Below, in pieces: positions 20,143 through 29,992 of a stretch of DNA of 64,000 nucleotides. The DNA comes from Planctomycetota bacterium. Lineage in GTDB: Bacteria > Planctomycetota > Planctomycetia > Pirellulales > Lacipirellulaceae. The notes under the pieces were generated by a model. That model made no database searches. It saw only the letters and a list, made by a program, of their open reading frames with translations, and was not told the DNA's origin. Location of the stretch: positions 48,395-112,394 of the forward strand of contig JAJRSE010000025.1 of the NCBI GenBank assembly GCA_024278955.1. Reading direction: 5' to 3'. The stretch's first letter is position 1, and the number at the start of each line of letters is the position of its first letter. The position numbers were made by a program, and so were the translations under genes.

Positions 20143-20385
20143 GTGAATAGTGATGACATCAATGTACTGGCGTTGGTTAAGGGAAGAGAACGCTACATTT
20201 TCCTCTACGACGACACACAACGTGCCGAAGCTTTGCGGATGCTTGGTCGGTACGCCTCGCGATCCGATCTCAGCTTTACCTGGTACGACGCCGCCGTTTT
20301 GAGCCGCAAAGTCCGGCACTCGAAACCCTCGGGGAATTTGCTCGACCGAATCTCGCTGCCCCAGAAAACCGATTCGGAAGAGTAG
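20143..20385 (+). CDS. Small conserved hypothetical protein (80 aa)
   Basis: MNSDDINVLALVKGRERYIFLYDDTQRAEALRMLGRYASRSDLSFTWYDAAVLSRKVR. Confidence 0.55.
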   Translation: MNSDDINVLALVKGRERYIFLYDDTQRAEALRMLGRYASRSDLSFTWYDAAVLSRKVRHSKPSGNLLDRISLPQKTDSEE

Positions 20386-20467
20386 CGTAGAGAGGTTAGG
20401 GGCCAGAGGTTGGGGATTGGTAGTATGCCTCGGCCTTGTTGACTAATCCATTTGGAAAGAACTTTTC

Positions 20468-20723
20468 TGACGGGATAGACAGGATTTGAAACACAGAAAC
20501 ACAGAGAAAGAAAACTGATGCTGAGACAATGCTTAGAATTGAGATGCGAGACAGGCCCCGAGACACTCGAAGTTATTTGCAGCAGTAGTTTCTATGTCTT
20601 GAAACTCGATTTTCATTTATGACAAAGTACTCGTTTATTCATTTTCGATAAAAAGGATTGAAAAACTCCGTGTCCTCTGTGCCTCCGTGTTTCAAATCCT
20701 GTCCATCCTGTTTTATCCTGTCA
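20468..20723. repeat. Long imperfect inverted repeat flanking ~170 bp
   Basis: Left arm 20468-20506 (tgacgggatagacaggatttgaaacacagaaacacagag) matches the reverse complement of 20675-20723 (ctctgtgcctccgtgtttcaaatcctgtccatcctgttttatcctgtca) with indels. Confidence 0.7.
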
Positions 20724-20891
20724 AAAAAAACGATTTAAGGCAATGGTTCGACAAGGCCGTATGCCTCTTATCTTTCTATTTCCACTACTGCTTTGTCATA
20801 CGCTAAAAATTGGAGTGCTGGCTGTCAGGAGTTTTGAGACAAAGCCTAAATCTCACCTCCCACCTCGGACCCCCAATTCCCTCCCCAGCCA

Positions 20892-21791
20892 ATGCAACGC
20901 AAGATCGCTCGATTCCTGCAGCACCTCCATATCGAACGGGGTGCCTCGCCCCACACACTGAAGAGCTATCGAGAAGATCTTGAGTCGTTGGTCGAATACT
21001 TTAGTGAAGAAGACGGCAGCTGTCCCGATCCGGCCGGTTTGACCTCGGTAGAGCTGCGAGGGTATCTCTCGGCGCTGCACGAAGCCGGGTACGCAAAGAC
21101 TTCGATCGCGCGGAAGCTGGCGTCGCTACGAAGCTTTTATCGGCACGGGCAGCGCGAAGGTTGGGTCGATAGCAACCCAGCCAAAGCGTTACGGAATCCG
21201 CGCAAGGCCCACAAGCTGCCGCATTTTCTTACCACCGAAGAAATTGGCCGCCTGCTTGCTGCGCCAGCGGTCGACGGCCCAATGGGTCTTCGCGACCGCG
21301 CAATGCTTGAGACGCTTTACTCGGGCGGGCTTCGGGTAAGCGAGCTAGTCGGCCTCAATGAGGGCGACCTCGATTTCGAGCAGGGAATTGTCCGCGTCCG
21401 AGGCAAGGGCCGAAAAGAACGGATTACCCCATTAGGCTCGTATGCGGTGCGAGCCCTTCAAACGTGGCTTGCGAAGCGGCAGCTTTCGGCAAAAGAACCT
21501 CAGGGGCGAGAGGCTCCGGTATTTGTCAATCGCTTTGGCACGCGACTAACTACCCGTAGCGTGGGCCGCATGCTCGAAAAACATCTTCGCGAGTCGGGGC
21601 TCGACCGTCGCACGAGCCCGCACACGTTGCGACATAGTTTTGCAACGCATCTGCTCGATCGCGGTGCCGACATCCGTAGCGTGCAGGAGCTACTAGGGCA
21701 CAAGAGCCTGGAAACAACTCAGATCTATACGCACGTAAGCACAAGCAACCTGCGAGCAGCTTACGAGAAGGCCCACCCTCGAGCCCGGTAA
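20892..21791 (+). CDS. xerC: Tyrosine recombinase XerC
   Basis: Catalytic motif SPHTLRHSFATHLLDRGADIRSVQELLGHKSLETTQIYTHVS. Confidence 0.94.
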   Translation: MQRKIARFLQHLHIERGASPHTLKSYREDLESLVEYFSEEDGSCPDPAGLTSVELRGYLSALHEAGYAKTSIARKLASLRSFYRHGQREGWVDSNPAKALRNPRKAHKLPHFLTTEEIGRLLAAPAVDGPMGLRDRAMLETLYSGGLRVSELVGLNEGDLDFEQGIVRVRGKGRKERITPLGSYAVRALQTWLAKRQLSAKEPQGREAPVFVNRFGTRLTTRSVGRMLEKHLRESGLDRRTSPHTLRHSFATHLLDRGADIRSVQELLGHKSLETTQIYTHVSTSNLRAAYEKAHPRAR

Positions 21792-21826
21792 GACACTTTT
21801 CAAGAGTGCCTGCGTGATGTGGAAAC

Positions 21827-22288
21827 CTACAGCTTCACGCCAATCCGCTTCGCCCTCAGCACCAAAGCCGGACGAAAGTAAACCATCGGCCGAAGCTCGC
21901 GGCTACGAGACTTCCGGCTCGCTCGATCGCGGGCCCACAAAAACGTGCTGTCGACCAGCCTCCGAGGCAACTGGCCTTGCTCGACCAAAGCCACCACCTT
22001 CGCAATAAACATCTTGTCCCCCTTCGTCCTCGCCCGGAGCCCCACTCGAAGCTGTTGCGATAGGCTCAGCTTTCGGCCTTCGTTCTGCGTTGGCTCGACC
22101 GTCCCTTGTGCCGCAACCGGCGCTGCCCCAAAACTCAAGATTCCTGCCACAATCGTGGCCAGCCCAAGTCGAGCCGCTCGACAGCAAAACCAATTTGCAA
22201 AAAACATGATCTGCTCAGTCATCGCAACCCTCGTTGAGAAATCGTCGAAAAGCAAAAACGCAGGCTCGCCCTGCGCAGGAGAGACCAC
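21827..22288 (-). CDS. Hypothetical secreted protein
   Basis: Signal-like LGLATIVAGILSFGAAPVAAQG. The start is uncertain (MTEQIMFF.. is an alternative). Confidence 0.5.
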   Translation of the reverse strand: MVSPAQGEPAFLLFDDFSTRVAMTEQIMFFANWFCCRAARLGLATIVAGILSFGAAPVAAQGTVEPTQNEGRKLSLSQQLRVGLRARTKGDKMFIAKVVALVEQGQLPRRLVDSTFLWARDRASRKSRSRELRPMVYFRPALVLRAKRIGVKL

Positions 22289-22666
22289 AAATTCGGGCAG
22301 CGATTTGTAGTTTCTCTAAGCCTTGAAGACAACAGCAAACCGCTAGCCCCAACTTGCTAGCTAGCTACCAAGTTGACGCCTAGCCCATCCCACGCCCAGG
22401 CAAACGATCCGCAAGTTTCCGCTAGCTATCAGCCGCACGCTATGCGAAATTTGAAGGAACGATTTCTAAAGAATCGCCCCGTAAGAAAGCATGCGAAGTA
22501 CCTTGAAATGCCCGTGCCGTGGCAAGAGCACGTCCGTGCGACACGCATTAATAATGTCCCACGAGGGTCACCAAAAGTCCTAAATTCAACCCATTTTGTC
22601 CCCTCCATGCCTCGCAAACCCCTACGATTCTCGAACCATTCAAAGCAAGCAGGGGACAAAACCCAT

Positions 22667-22726
22667 GAATTAAGTCCCAAAACATGGGACCCCTACCGAT
22701 GGGACAAAACCCCAAAAGAGGGGGGC
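22667..22726 (+). repeat. Dispersed repeat copy A (gtcccaaaacatgggacccctac..atgggacaaaacccc..gggggg)
   Basis: Near-identical to the reverse complement of 63827-63884. Confidence 0.8.
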
Positions 22727-22897
22727 ACCGAGTGCTTTGTCCGTATTGAATATTAGCGTCGAAGGCAACGCCGAAACAACCGAAAAAATCCCCAACAAAC
22801 ACTGCTATCATAAAAGAGACTCGCAAATTTCAAACACACAATCAAAGTCCGGCATCGCCATTCCCGGCTTACCCAAACCACCCCAAGAGATTCGCCC

Positions 22898-23533
22898 ATG
22901 TGGCCCGACACCGAAAACACCGAACAGCTATTAACAAGTGCCCGCCAGGGAAACGACGACGCCGTCAATCGACTGCTAGAACAACATCGCGAATCGGTAC
23001 GACAAATGATCGACCTACGAATGGACCGAATGCTCAAACGCCGCGTCGACGCTAGCGATATCGTGCAAGAGGTAATGATCGAAGCCAACCGACGATTACA
23101 AAAGTACCTCCAAGACCCCGTCCTCCCTTTCCACCTTTGGCTGCGTCAAATGGCCAAAGATCGTCTTATCGATGCCCACCGACGACATCGGGGCGCTGCC
23201 CGACGCTCGATCGATCGCGAACAACCGATCGCCGCGAATTTCACCGGCGAATCTTCGCTCGATCTCATGGCCCAGCTTCGCGACCAACAACTCACTCCCG
23301 CTGCCGAAGCCACCTGGCAAGAACTCCAGCAACGCTTTGAAGCCGCTTGCAATCAACTCGATCCCCAAGACCAAGAAATCGTACTCATGCGACACTTCGA
23401 GCACCTCTCCAATGCCGAAACGGCAATCGTACTGAACCTCTCCCATCAAGCCACGAGTATGCGATACCTCCGAGCCATGAGACGATTGCGAAAAAACATC
23501 AACGACATCGACCCCGACGGCAACCCCTCATGA
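22898..23533 (+). CDS. ECF-type RNA polymerase sigma factor
   Basis: Region 2 (RVDASDIVQEVMIEANRRLQKY..PFHLWLRQMAKDRLIDAHRRH) and region 4 (QEIVLMRHFEHLSNAETAIVLNLSHQATSMRYLRAMRRLR). Confidence 0.9.
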   Translation: MWPDTENTEQLLTSARQGNDDAVNRLLEQHRESVRQMIDLRMDRMLKRRVDASDIVQEVMIEANRRLQKYLQDPVLPFHLWLRQMAKDRLIDAHRRHRGAARRSIDREQPIAANFTGESSLDLMAQLRDQQLTPAAEATWQELQQRFEAACNQLDPQDQEIVLMRHFEHLSNAETAIVLNLSHQATSMRYLRAMRRLRKNINDIDPDGNPS

Positions 23534-25206
23534 GCGACGACTCCACCACGGCCTCGCTCCACGACCAGCAGCTTGCCGACCTATTCGCCAAGCTCACGGC
23601 CCCCCGCTCTGCTGCGCGGCCCAATCTCGAAGAACTTGTTCGCGATCACCCTCACCTTGCCGAAGAACTCCGAGAACTTTGGGGGACCGCCATGGTCGTC
23701 GACGCCGTGGCAGACTCGTCGCACCAACGAGTTTCTCTTGAAAATCTCAAGCCGGACATTGCTGAAATCCAACTTCCCAAGCAATTGGGCGACTTCCATC
23801 TCCTCGAAGAAATCGGTCGCGGCGGAATGGGCGTCATCTACCGCGCCCGACAACAAAGCCTAGGTCGCGACGTTGCCGTAAAGCTCATCCTCGCCGGAAC
23901 CCAAGCCTCGCCAAACGAACAAGCTCGCTTCCAAGCCGAAGTAACAGCCGCCGCAGCCCTCGACCATCCCCACATCGTACCCATCTACGAAGTGGGCTTC
24001 TCCGAAGGTTACCAATACTTTGCCATGAAGCTCGTCGAAGGCCAAACCCTCGCTAGAAGAATCGCCAAAGGCCCGCTGCCAGAACGCGACGCGGTCCAGA
24101 TAGTTCGCACCATTGCCCAAGCAATCCAGTACGCGCATCAACAAGGCGTCGTCCACCGCGATCTCAAACCGGCAAACATCCTCCTCGACCAAGACAACAG
24201 TCCCTACGTTTCTGATTTCGGCCTAGCCAAACAGATTTCGGCTTCAGAAACCCTGACACAAGCCGGTGCAATCCTAGGCACCCCCGCCTACATGGCACCT
24301 GAGCAAGCCGCAAGTCGCCGTGGCCTTATCGGCCCTCTGTCCGACGTCTATAGCCTTGGCGCCATTCTCTACGCCCTACTCACCGGCAAACCGCCCTTAC
24401 AAGGAATCTCGCCTGTCGATACCGTGCTCATGGTGCTCGACCAAGATCCGCTGCCTCCCAGGCTGCTCAATCCTCGCGTCAGCCGCGACTTAGAAATGAT
24501 TGTTCTTCGCTGTCTCCAAAAACCTGGAGACCTTCGCTACGAATCGGCTGGGCGGCTCGCCGACGATCTCCAAGCATTTCTCGCAGGCGAACCCATCTCG
24601 GCTCGTAGCGGTCAACTATCGCATATCGTCGCTCGCGTTTTTCGCGACACCCCCAATGCCAGCATCTTAGAAAACTGGGGCCTTCTCTGGATTTGGCACT
24701 CGGCAGTCCTACTCCTGCTCTGCCTCGTAACCAATTGGCTCCACTTACGCCAAGACACGTGGCCTGCCATGAAAACCCCATGGCCCTACCTGACCCTCTG
24801 GGGAGGCGGACTCGCGGTTTGGGCACCCATCTTTTGGTCTCTTCGACGTCGCGCAGGCCCGGTTACCACCGTCGAACGTCACGTGGCCCATGCTTGGGGT
24901 GGAAGCATCATCGCCGTGGTTTTGCTGTTCGTCGTCGAGGCACTACTCCGACTCCCCGTGCTCACGCTGTCGCCTGTCCTCGGCCTCATCAGCGGCATGG
25001 TCTTTGTCGTCAAAGCAGGAATCTTAACCGGGACTTTCTACATCTACGCTGCCGCTATGTTCGCCACTTCCATCGCGATGGCCATCTTGCAACACGCACA
25101 ATGGCCTTACGGCATCTCGCTCTACGGGCTCGCCTCAGCAGCCAGCTTTTTTATCCCCGGCTGGAAGTACCACCGCCAAAAACGCTCGAACCGCGAAAAG
25201 GAGTAA
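23530..25206 (+). CDS. Serine/threonine protein kinase with C-terminal multi-TM domain
   Basis: GRGGMGVIYRARQ..VHRDLKPANILLDQDNSPYVSDFGLAKQ..GTPAYMAPEQA. The start ATGA overlaps the sigma factor stop. Confidence 0.93.
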   Translation: MSDDSTTASLHDQQLADLFAKLTAPRSAARPNLEELVRDHPHLAEELRELWGTAMVVDAVADSSHQRVSLENLKPDIAEIQLPKQLGDFHLLEEIGRGGMGVIYRARQQSLGRDVAVKLILAGTQASPNEQARFQAEVTAAAALDHPHIVPIYEVGFSEGYQYFAMKLVEGQTLARRIAKGPLPERDAVQIVRTIAQAIQYAHQQGVVHRDLKPANILLDQDNSPYVSDFGLAKQISASETLTQAGAILGTPAYMAPEQAASRRGLIGPLSDVYSLGAILYALLTGKPPLQGISPVDTVLMVLDQDPLPPRLLNPRVSRDLEMIVLRCLQKPGDLRYESAGRLADDLQAFLAGEPISARSGQLSHIVARVFRDTPNASILENWGLLWIWHSAVLLLLCLVTNWLHLRQDTWPAMKTPWPYLTLWGGGLAVWAPIFWSLRRRAGPVTTVERHVAHAWGGSIIAVVLLFVVEALLRLPVLTLSPVLGLISGMVFVVKAGILTGTFYIYAAAMFATSIAMAILQHAQWPYGISLYGLASAASFFIPGWKYHRQKRSNREKE

Positions 25207-25215
25207 CTTGCCAAC

Positions 25216-25818
25216 CTAACGCGACTTCGGTTTTGGTCTTGGTTGCGTCGCACCAGCAAAATAACCACCCGTGTTGAGATAGTTACCCATACTTTGGAAA
25301 ACCGCCGCATGCCCTGTCGGCGCCGAATTTTCGTTGCCTTTCACGCTGTAGGGACCCTGAGCCGCCATTTGATTGAGACGACTTTGATTCGCATTACCCT
25401 GACGCTGTAACTGCTGATTCACCCGCCGTTGCTCCTGCTGGGGACGTACCGTGTTGTAATAAGAATTCGCCTGGTTAAACGCGCTACTCAACCCAAGATA
25501 AGGGCTCACCGCCGGGCTGCGACTGACGTTAGAAAATGGTTTGGAAGAAAAATTCGATCGTGGCGCACTGCTGCTGCGGTTGTTGCCATTCAAGGCACCC
25601 ATGGTTGCAAAGGCTGAGCGATCGCGCCCGACAGGATTCAATCTGCTTAGGAGGAATTTAGAACCGTACCGCGTAGCGCCAAAATTATTTGCGAACACTT
25701 TAGAGCGGCTCTCACCGTAAGTGTTTGAGTTTGACTGAGCCTCAGCAGAATCCCCAGTCAAAGCAAACCCTAAGGTTGCAAGCAAGAAAACGCCTAGCAT
25801 TTTGTTTCGGAAGTTCAT
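25216..25818 (-). CDS. Hypothetical secreted protein
   Basis: MNFRNKMLGVFLLATLGFALTGDSAEAQ signal peptide; Asn/Gln/Ser-rich mature part. Confidence 0.55.
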   Translation of the reverse strand: MNFRNKMLGVFLLATLGFALTGDSAEAQSNSNTYGESRSKVFANNFGATRYGSKFLLSRLNPVGRDRSAFATMGALNGNNRSSSAPRSNFSSKPFSNVSRSPAVSPYLGLSSAFNQANSYYNTVRPQQEQRRVNQQLQRQGNANQSRLNQMAAQGPYSVKGNENSAPTGHAAVFQSMGNYLNTGGYFAGATQPRPKPKSR

Positions 25819-26044
25819 CGCGATGGCCTCACATGTTCATAAATCGGATCACTCGAGAACCGCGTCCCAATACGCCCATTGTATCCCCCGCCCTGGTGAC
25901 AGGCAACTTAGGGGACGAATGGCCTATAAACTGGGCGGCTGTTTCGCGGGTACTCCCATACTAGTCAGCATTTTCCGTGCCCAAAGCCAAGCCGCCGGTT
26001 CCGTGCCCTTTTTTCCCTACTCCGAAGCCAAACAACCCGTACGA

Positions 26045-27094
26045 CTAATACGAAGGACCCGATTCTTCCCTTCTGCTGACTTCCGCCACCCACCCAGGAT
26101 TCTCCAAATACCAACGCACCGTTTCACGAAGCCCCCCTTCGAAGCCGATTTTTGGCAGCCAGTGTGTCTCGCTCCGCAGTCGACCGGCGTCGACCGCATA
26201 CCGCCGGTCATGCCCCAACCGGTCGACAGTACTGGCGATTAGCTTCCGGCGGTTTTTCCCATCCCCTAGTAATTCGTCCAAAAAATCGCAAATCAACTCC
26301 ACGACATGCAAATTCGTCAAGCAGTTTTCTGCTCCAATCACGTAACGAGAAGAAGGTTTCTTTGCTCGCAGTATCTCAAGAAGCGCATCCCCGCAATCCT
26401 CAACGTGCAGCCAATCTCGTTGGTGCAAACCATCGCCATAAACTGGCAGCGATTGCCCGGCCGCTGCGTGCAAAATCATCTTCGGAATCAGCTTCTCGGG
26501 ATGTTGACGCGGACCAAAATTGTTGCTCGAATTCGCAACCACCACCGGCAAACCATAGGTCTGAGAAAACGCCCTCGCAAAATGCTCACCAGCCGCTTTG
26601 GAAGCAGCGTAAGGAGAGTTTGGCGCAAAAGGACTTTGCTCATCGAAACTCTCGTCGGGGTTCGCAGAACCAAAAACCTCGTCCGTAGAAACCAACAAAC
26701 AGCGAAAGGCTTGCTGCTCGGCTTCTTTTAACTGTTGCCAATACCGGGTAACCTCGTCAAGCAGCACGCAAGTCCCCAACGCATTGGTCGTAGCAAACTG
26801 AGGCGGCCCCGCAATCGACCGATCAACATGCGACTCCGCCGCCAGATGAATCACCGCCTGAGGCCGATGCCTCTTCAACAGCTCCGCAACCAACGCGGCA
26901 TCGGCAACGTCTCCTTCGACCAACTCATGCCGCGGATTGTCCAGCACTTCAGTCAGGCTGCAACGATTCCCGGCATAAGTCAGCTTGTCGATCGTAACAA
27001 CCGACCACGACCCGACTGCCAAACACTGTCGCACCAATGTGCTACCAATAAAGCCAGCACCTCCAGTGACTATTACCGTCGAATCTTGGTTCAT
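26045..27094 (-). CDS. rfbB: dTDP-glucose 4,6-dehydratase (SDR family)
   Basis: VIVTGGAGFIGSTLVRQ..HLAAESHVDRSI..STDEVFGS..SPYAASKAAGEH..VVANSSNNFGPRQHPEKLIP. Confidence 0.92.
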   Translation of the reverse strand: MNQDSTVIVTGGAGFIGSTLVRQCLAVGSWSVVTIDKLTYAGNRCSLTEVLDNPRHELVEGDVADAALVAELLKRHRPQAVIHLAAESHVDRSIAGPPQFATTNALGTCVLLDEVTRYWQQLKEAEQQAFRCLLVSTDEVFGSANPDESFDEQSPFAPNSPYAASKAAGEHFARAFSQTYGLPVVVANSSNNFGPRQHPEKLIPKMILHAAAGQSLPVYGDGLHQRDWLHVEDCGDALLEILRAKKPSSRYVIGAENCLTNLHVVELICDFLDELLGDGKNRRKLIASTVDRLGHDRRYAVDAGRLRSETHWLPKIGFEGGLRETVRWYLENPGWVAEVSRREESGPSY

Positions 27095-27167
27095 GCTATT
27101 TACCTTCTTGCATTCTCCTCGGAAATACAACATTCCCCAAGGCAACCGACAACCTGTTGCACATCAA

Positions 27168-27644
27168 TCACTTTTTCTTCAGCAACCTTTTCTGCCGAAA
27201 AAAATCGGTAAGTAGCTGGCCGCAGCGGTCCGCCAAAACACCCCGTTCCACTTCGGCTCGATGGTTCAACCGCGAGTCGTCAAGAAGTTGATAGAGGCTA
27301 CACACTGCCCCCGCTTTTGGATCATCCGCACCATACACCACTTGGCTAATACGTGCTTGTAGAATTGCTCCCGCACACATAGGGCAAGGCTCGAGCGTGA
27401 CATACAAGGTACATCGCTCCAACCTCCAAGAATCAATCGAAGCGGCCGCCTGAGTAATTGCCACCATCTCGGCATGAGCGGTCGGGTCTCGCAGTTGCTC
27501 TCGTCCGTTGTGGGCTGCTGCCAGCACTACCCCATCTCGAACGATCACCGCACCCACCGGCACCTCGTCGATCGCCCTGGCCGCTTCAGCCTGGAGAAGG
27601 GCCATTTCCATGTAAAGCTCGTGATCCACACCCTGGTCCTTCAC
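27168..27644 (-). CDS. tadA: tRNA adenosine(34) deaminase TadA
   Basis: [42 protein letters not shown]. Confidence 0.94.
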   Translation of the reverse strand: MKDQGVDHELYMEMALLQAEAARAIDEVPVGAVIVRDGVVLAAAHNGREQLRDPTAHAEMVAITQAAASIDSWRLERCTLYVTLEPCPMCAGAILQARISQVVYGADDPKAGAVCSLYQLLDDSRLNHRAEVERGVLADRCGQLLTDFFRQKRLLKKK

Positions 27645-27971
27645 TCAAAAAACGCAAAAATCACCTACTTTGCTTTCCAAACAGCCTGAGACGGCGGCCT
27701 ATTTGCTGGCAAACGCAACAAAACTATCGTAAACTAGCTAGCGGCGAACAATCGACCTTGGTCTTCCGTATTTCAGGTGACGCCGTGTCCCAGATGACAC
27801 AGCCAGTAAGCTGGTAGGCTGTCTCAACTCGACCGATGCCTTCTCCGATACCAAGAGAAGAAGTTCAGCAGTATACTGAATCGCCGCCAACAACCTATCA
27901 GAACGGTTAAATACTCTCTCGATTATCTCCGTCTATTCCATTCCTAGCTCAACTCCGTTCCTAGCTTAACA

Positions 27972-28376
27972 ATGCAAGAAACTGCCATCCACTACCCCCA
28001 ACGGCTTCAGCGTGCTGCCCGAATTGCCCGCTATGGCACCGTCTTCTTGCTAATGGCGATGTTTGTCGGTACACATATCCCAAGCCACGGACTCTCCAGC
28101 TTCTCTGTCTCTGACAAGGTGCTACATTTTGCCGCTTACATGACCCTTACGGTCTCGGTTTTGATAAGCTGGGAATTCTCGATAGGCATCCTGCGTCCGA
28201 CTCACTACTTCACCGTCTGGCTATTCGGAACCATCTATGGCGCATTCGACGAGATCACTCAAATCCCCGTAGGCCGCTCCTGCGACGAATTGGACTGGCT
28301 GGCAGACATCCTCGGGATAGTAGTTGGCCTCACTCTATTCCGCGTATTTCGCCCGCTGTTGTACCGCTGGTTCTAA
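27972..28376 (+). CDS. VanZ family protein
   Basis: SVSDKVLHFAAYMTLTVSVLI..GAFDEITQ..VGRSCDELDWLADILGIVVGL. Confidence 0.8.
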   Translation: MQETAIHYPQRLQRAARIARYGTVFLLMAMFVGTHIPSHGLSSFSVSDKVLHFAAYMTLTVSVLISWEFSIGILRPTHYFTVWLFGTIYGAFDEITQIPVGRSCDELDWLADILGIVVGLTLFRVFRPLLYRWF

Positions 28377-28432
28377 CGGCTCTTTTCAAAACCAGAAATC
28401 GCCCTCGCCAAAAATTACACCGTCGCCAAAAA

Positions 28433-29407
28433 TCAATAGTGCGGCGTAGGTGCCCGGTAGTCTTCCATCCGTATCGAGCGAAACCAGTTGATTGTCTCGG
28501 TCAGGCCTTCGCGCAGGGCCACTTTGGGTTCCCAACTCAGCTTCTCTTTCGCAAGCGAAATATCAGGACGTCGTCGTGTTGGGTCGTCCTCGGGCAACGG
28601 CTTTTCAACCAGCTTCGATTTTGCCCCGGTTATTTCGATCACCATCTCGGCTAGCTCGCGAATGGTAAACTCGCCCGGGTTCCCAAGGTTTACTGGTCCG
28701 ATAAAATCGGACGAGCCATTCATCATCCGCATGATGCCTTCGACCAAATCGTCGCGATAACAAAAAGAACGCGTCTGCGCTCCATCACCAAAAATCGTAA
28801 TATCTTCATCCTGTATCGCCTGGCGAATAAAATTCGAGACCACACGCCCATCGTAAGGGTGCATCCGCGGACCATAGGTATTAAATATCCGCACAAGTCG
28901 CACCTTGACCCCGTTTTGCCGATGATAATCGACAAATAGCGTCTCTGCCGCCCGTTTGCCTTCGTCGTAGCAAGCACGAGGGCCAATCGGATTCACCGAC
29001 CCACGGTAGCTTTCAGGCTGAGGGTGCACTTCAGGGTCGCCATAAACTTCGCTCGTCGAGGCCTGCAAGACCTTTGCCTTGCATCGCTTGGCTAACCCCA
29101 ACACATGAATCGCACCCATGACCGAGGTCTTCATCGTTTTGATCGGATTGTACTGGTAATGCCCTGGCGCTGCGGGACAGGCAAAGTTGTAGATTTCATC
29201 GACTTCAAGAAAAATCGGCTGCGTGATATCGTGCCGAATCAACTCGAAATTTGGCTTCGAGAGCAGATGCTGCACATTGGTTTTCTGGCTGGTAAAAAAA
29301 TTATCCAGACAAATCACATCGTGCTGTTGCTCGACAAGACGTTCACACAAATGCGAGCCAAGAAATCCGGCTCCACCCGTGACAAGAATACGCTTAATTT
29401 GTGACAT
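28433..29407 (-). CDS. UDP-glucuronate decarboxylase (SDR family)
   Basis: [70 protein letters not shown]. Confidence 0.93.
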   Translation of the reverse strand: MSQIKRILVTGGAGFLGSHLCERLVEQQHDVICLDNFFTSQKTNVQHLLSKPNFELIRHDITQPIFLEVDEIYNFACPAAPGHYQYNPIKTMKTSVMGAIHVLGLAKRCKAKVLQASTSEVYGDPEVHPQPESYRGSVNPIGPRACYDEGKRAAETLFVDYHRQNGVKVRLVRIFNTYGPRMHPYDGRVVSNFIRQAIQDEDITIFGDGAQTRSFCYRDDLVEGIMRMMNGSSDFIGPVNLGNPGEFTIRELAEMVIEITGAKSKLVEKPLPEDDPTRRRPDISLAKEKLSWEPKVALREGLTETINWFRSIRMEDYRAPTPHY

Positions 29408-29443
29408 AAGTTCCTAGTAATCTTTCTAGTTTATTTCCTATCG

Positions 29444-29716
29444 CTAGCCCACGCTTTTGCGGCCAAGCACAATTCCCTCGACAGACAAATCTTCGTCGAG
29501 ATCAGGCCAGTGAATCCCACTTCCTAGGCCGATCAATTGAAAATTTCCTCGCTGCGCTTTGTCGGCATTTTTTAGCGTTGGATAAAATTCAAGGGGTGTC
29601 TTCACTTCTCGGCCATCCGAGAGCCTCAAGCAAATCGAGTCTTCGGTGAAACTGACTTCGAGTGCCGAAAAATCAAGGTCGGGGCATTCAAGGCTTCTTC
29701 TTTGAGTGAAACTCAT
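29444..29716 (-). CDS. DUF2442 domain-containing protein
   Basis: DISFSALEV-like layout (FSALEVSFTEDSICLRLSDGREVKTPLEFYPTLKNADKAQRGNFQLIGLGSGIHWPDLDEDLSVEGIVLGR). Confidence 0.82.
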   Translation of the reverse strand: MSFTQRRSLECPDLDFSALEVSFTEDSICLRLSDGREVKTPLEFYPTLKNADKAQRGNFQLIGLGSGIHWPDLDEDLSVEGIVLGRKSVG

Positions 29717-29933
29717 CCCATTTTTCCTCGATTAGTTTTTCATGCTTCGTAATAATTCTTGCCGCACGTTTCAGCTCCGAAGCATTCATTCCTTTGCTCT
29801 TGGCCAAAGCCACAGGGCCAATCCGAAATTTTGCTGTCACTCCCCCGTATTGCACATGCACGTGTTTTGGTTCCATCCCTTCGTTAGCAAAGAAATACAG
29901 TCGAAAGCCATCCTCGATAAGTATCGTGGGCAT
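29688..29933 (-). CDS. DUF4160 domain-containing protein
   Basis: MPTILIEDGFRLYFFANEGMEPKHVHVQYGGVTAKFRI; overlaps the DUF2442 gene. Confidence 0.85.
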   Translation of the reverse strand: MPTILIEDGFRLYFFANEGMEPKHVHVQYGGVTAKFRIGPVALAKSKGMNASELKRAARIITKHEKLIEEKWDEFHSKKKP

Positions 29934-29992
29934 CTTTTTCTACCTCACTCAATTATACCCTGATTTGTCTCGCCGTCCCAATCGGTACTTAT

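Noticed and set aside
22373-22756. 127-aa plus-strand ORF
   Set aside because: Spans the dispersed repeat; no signal of a real protein.
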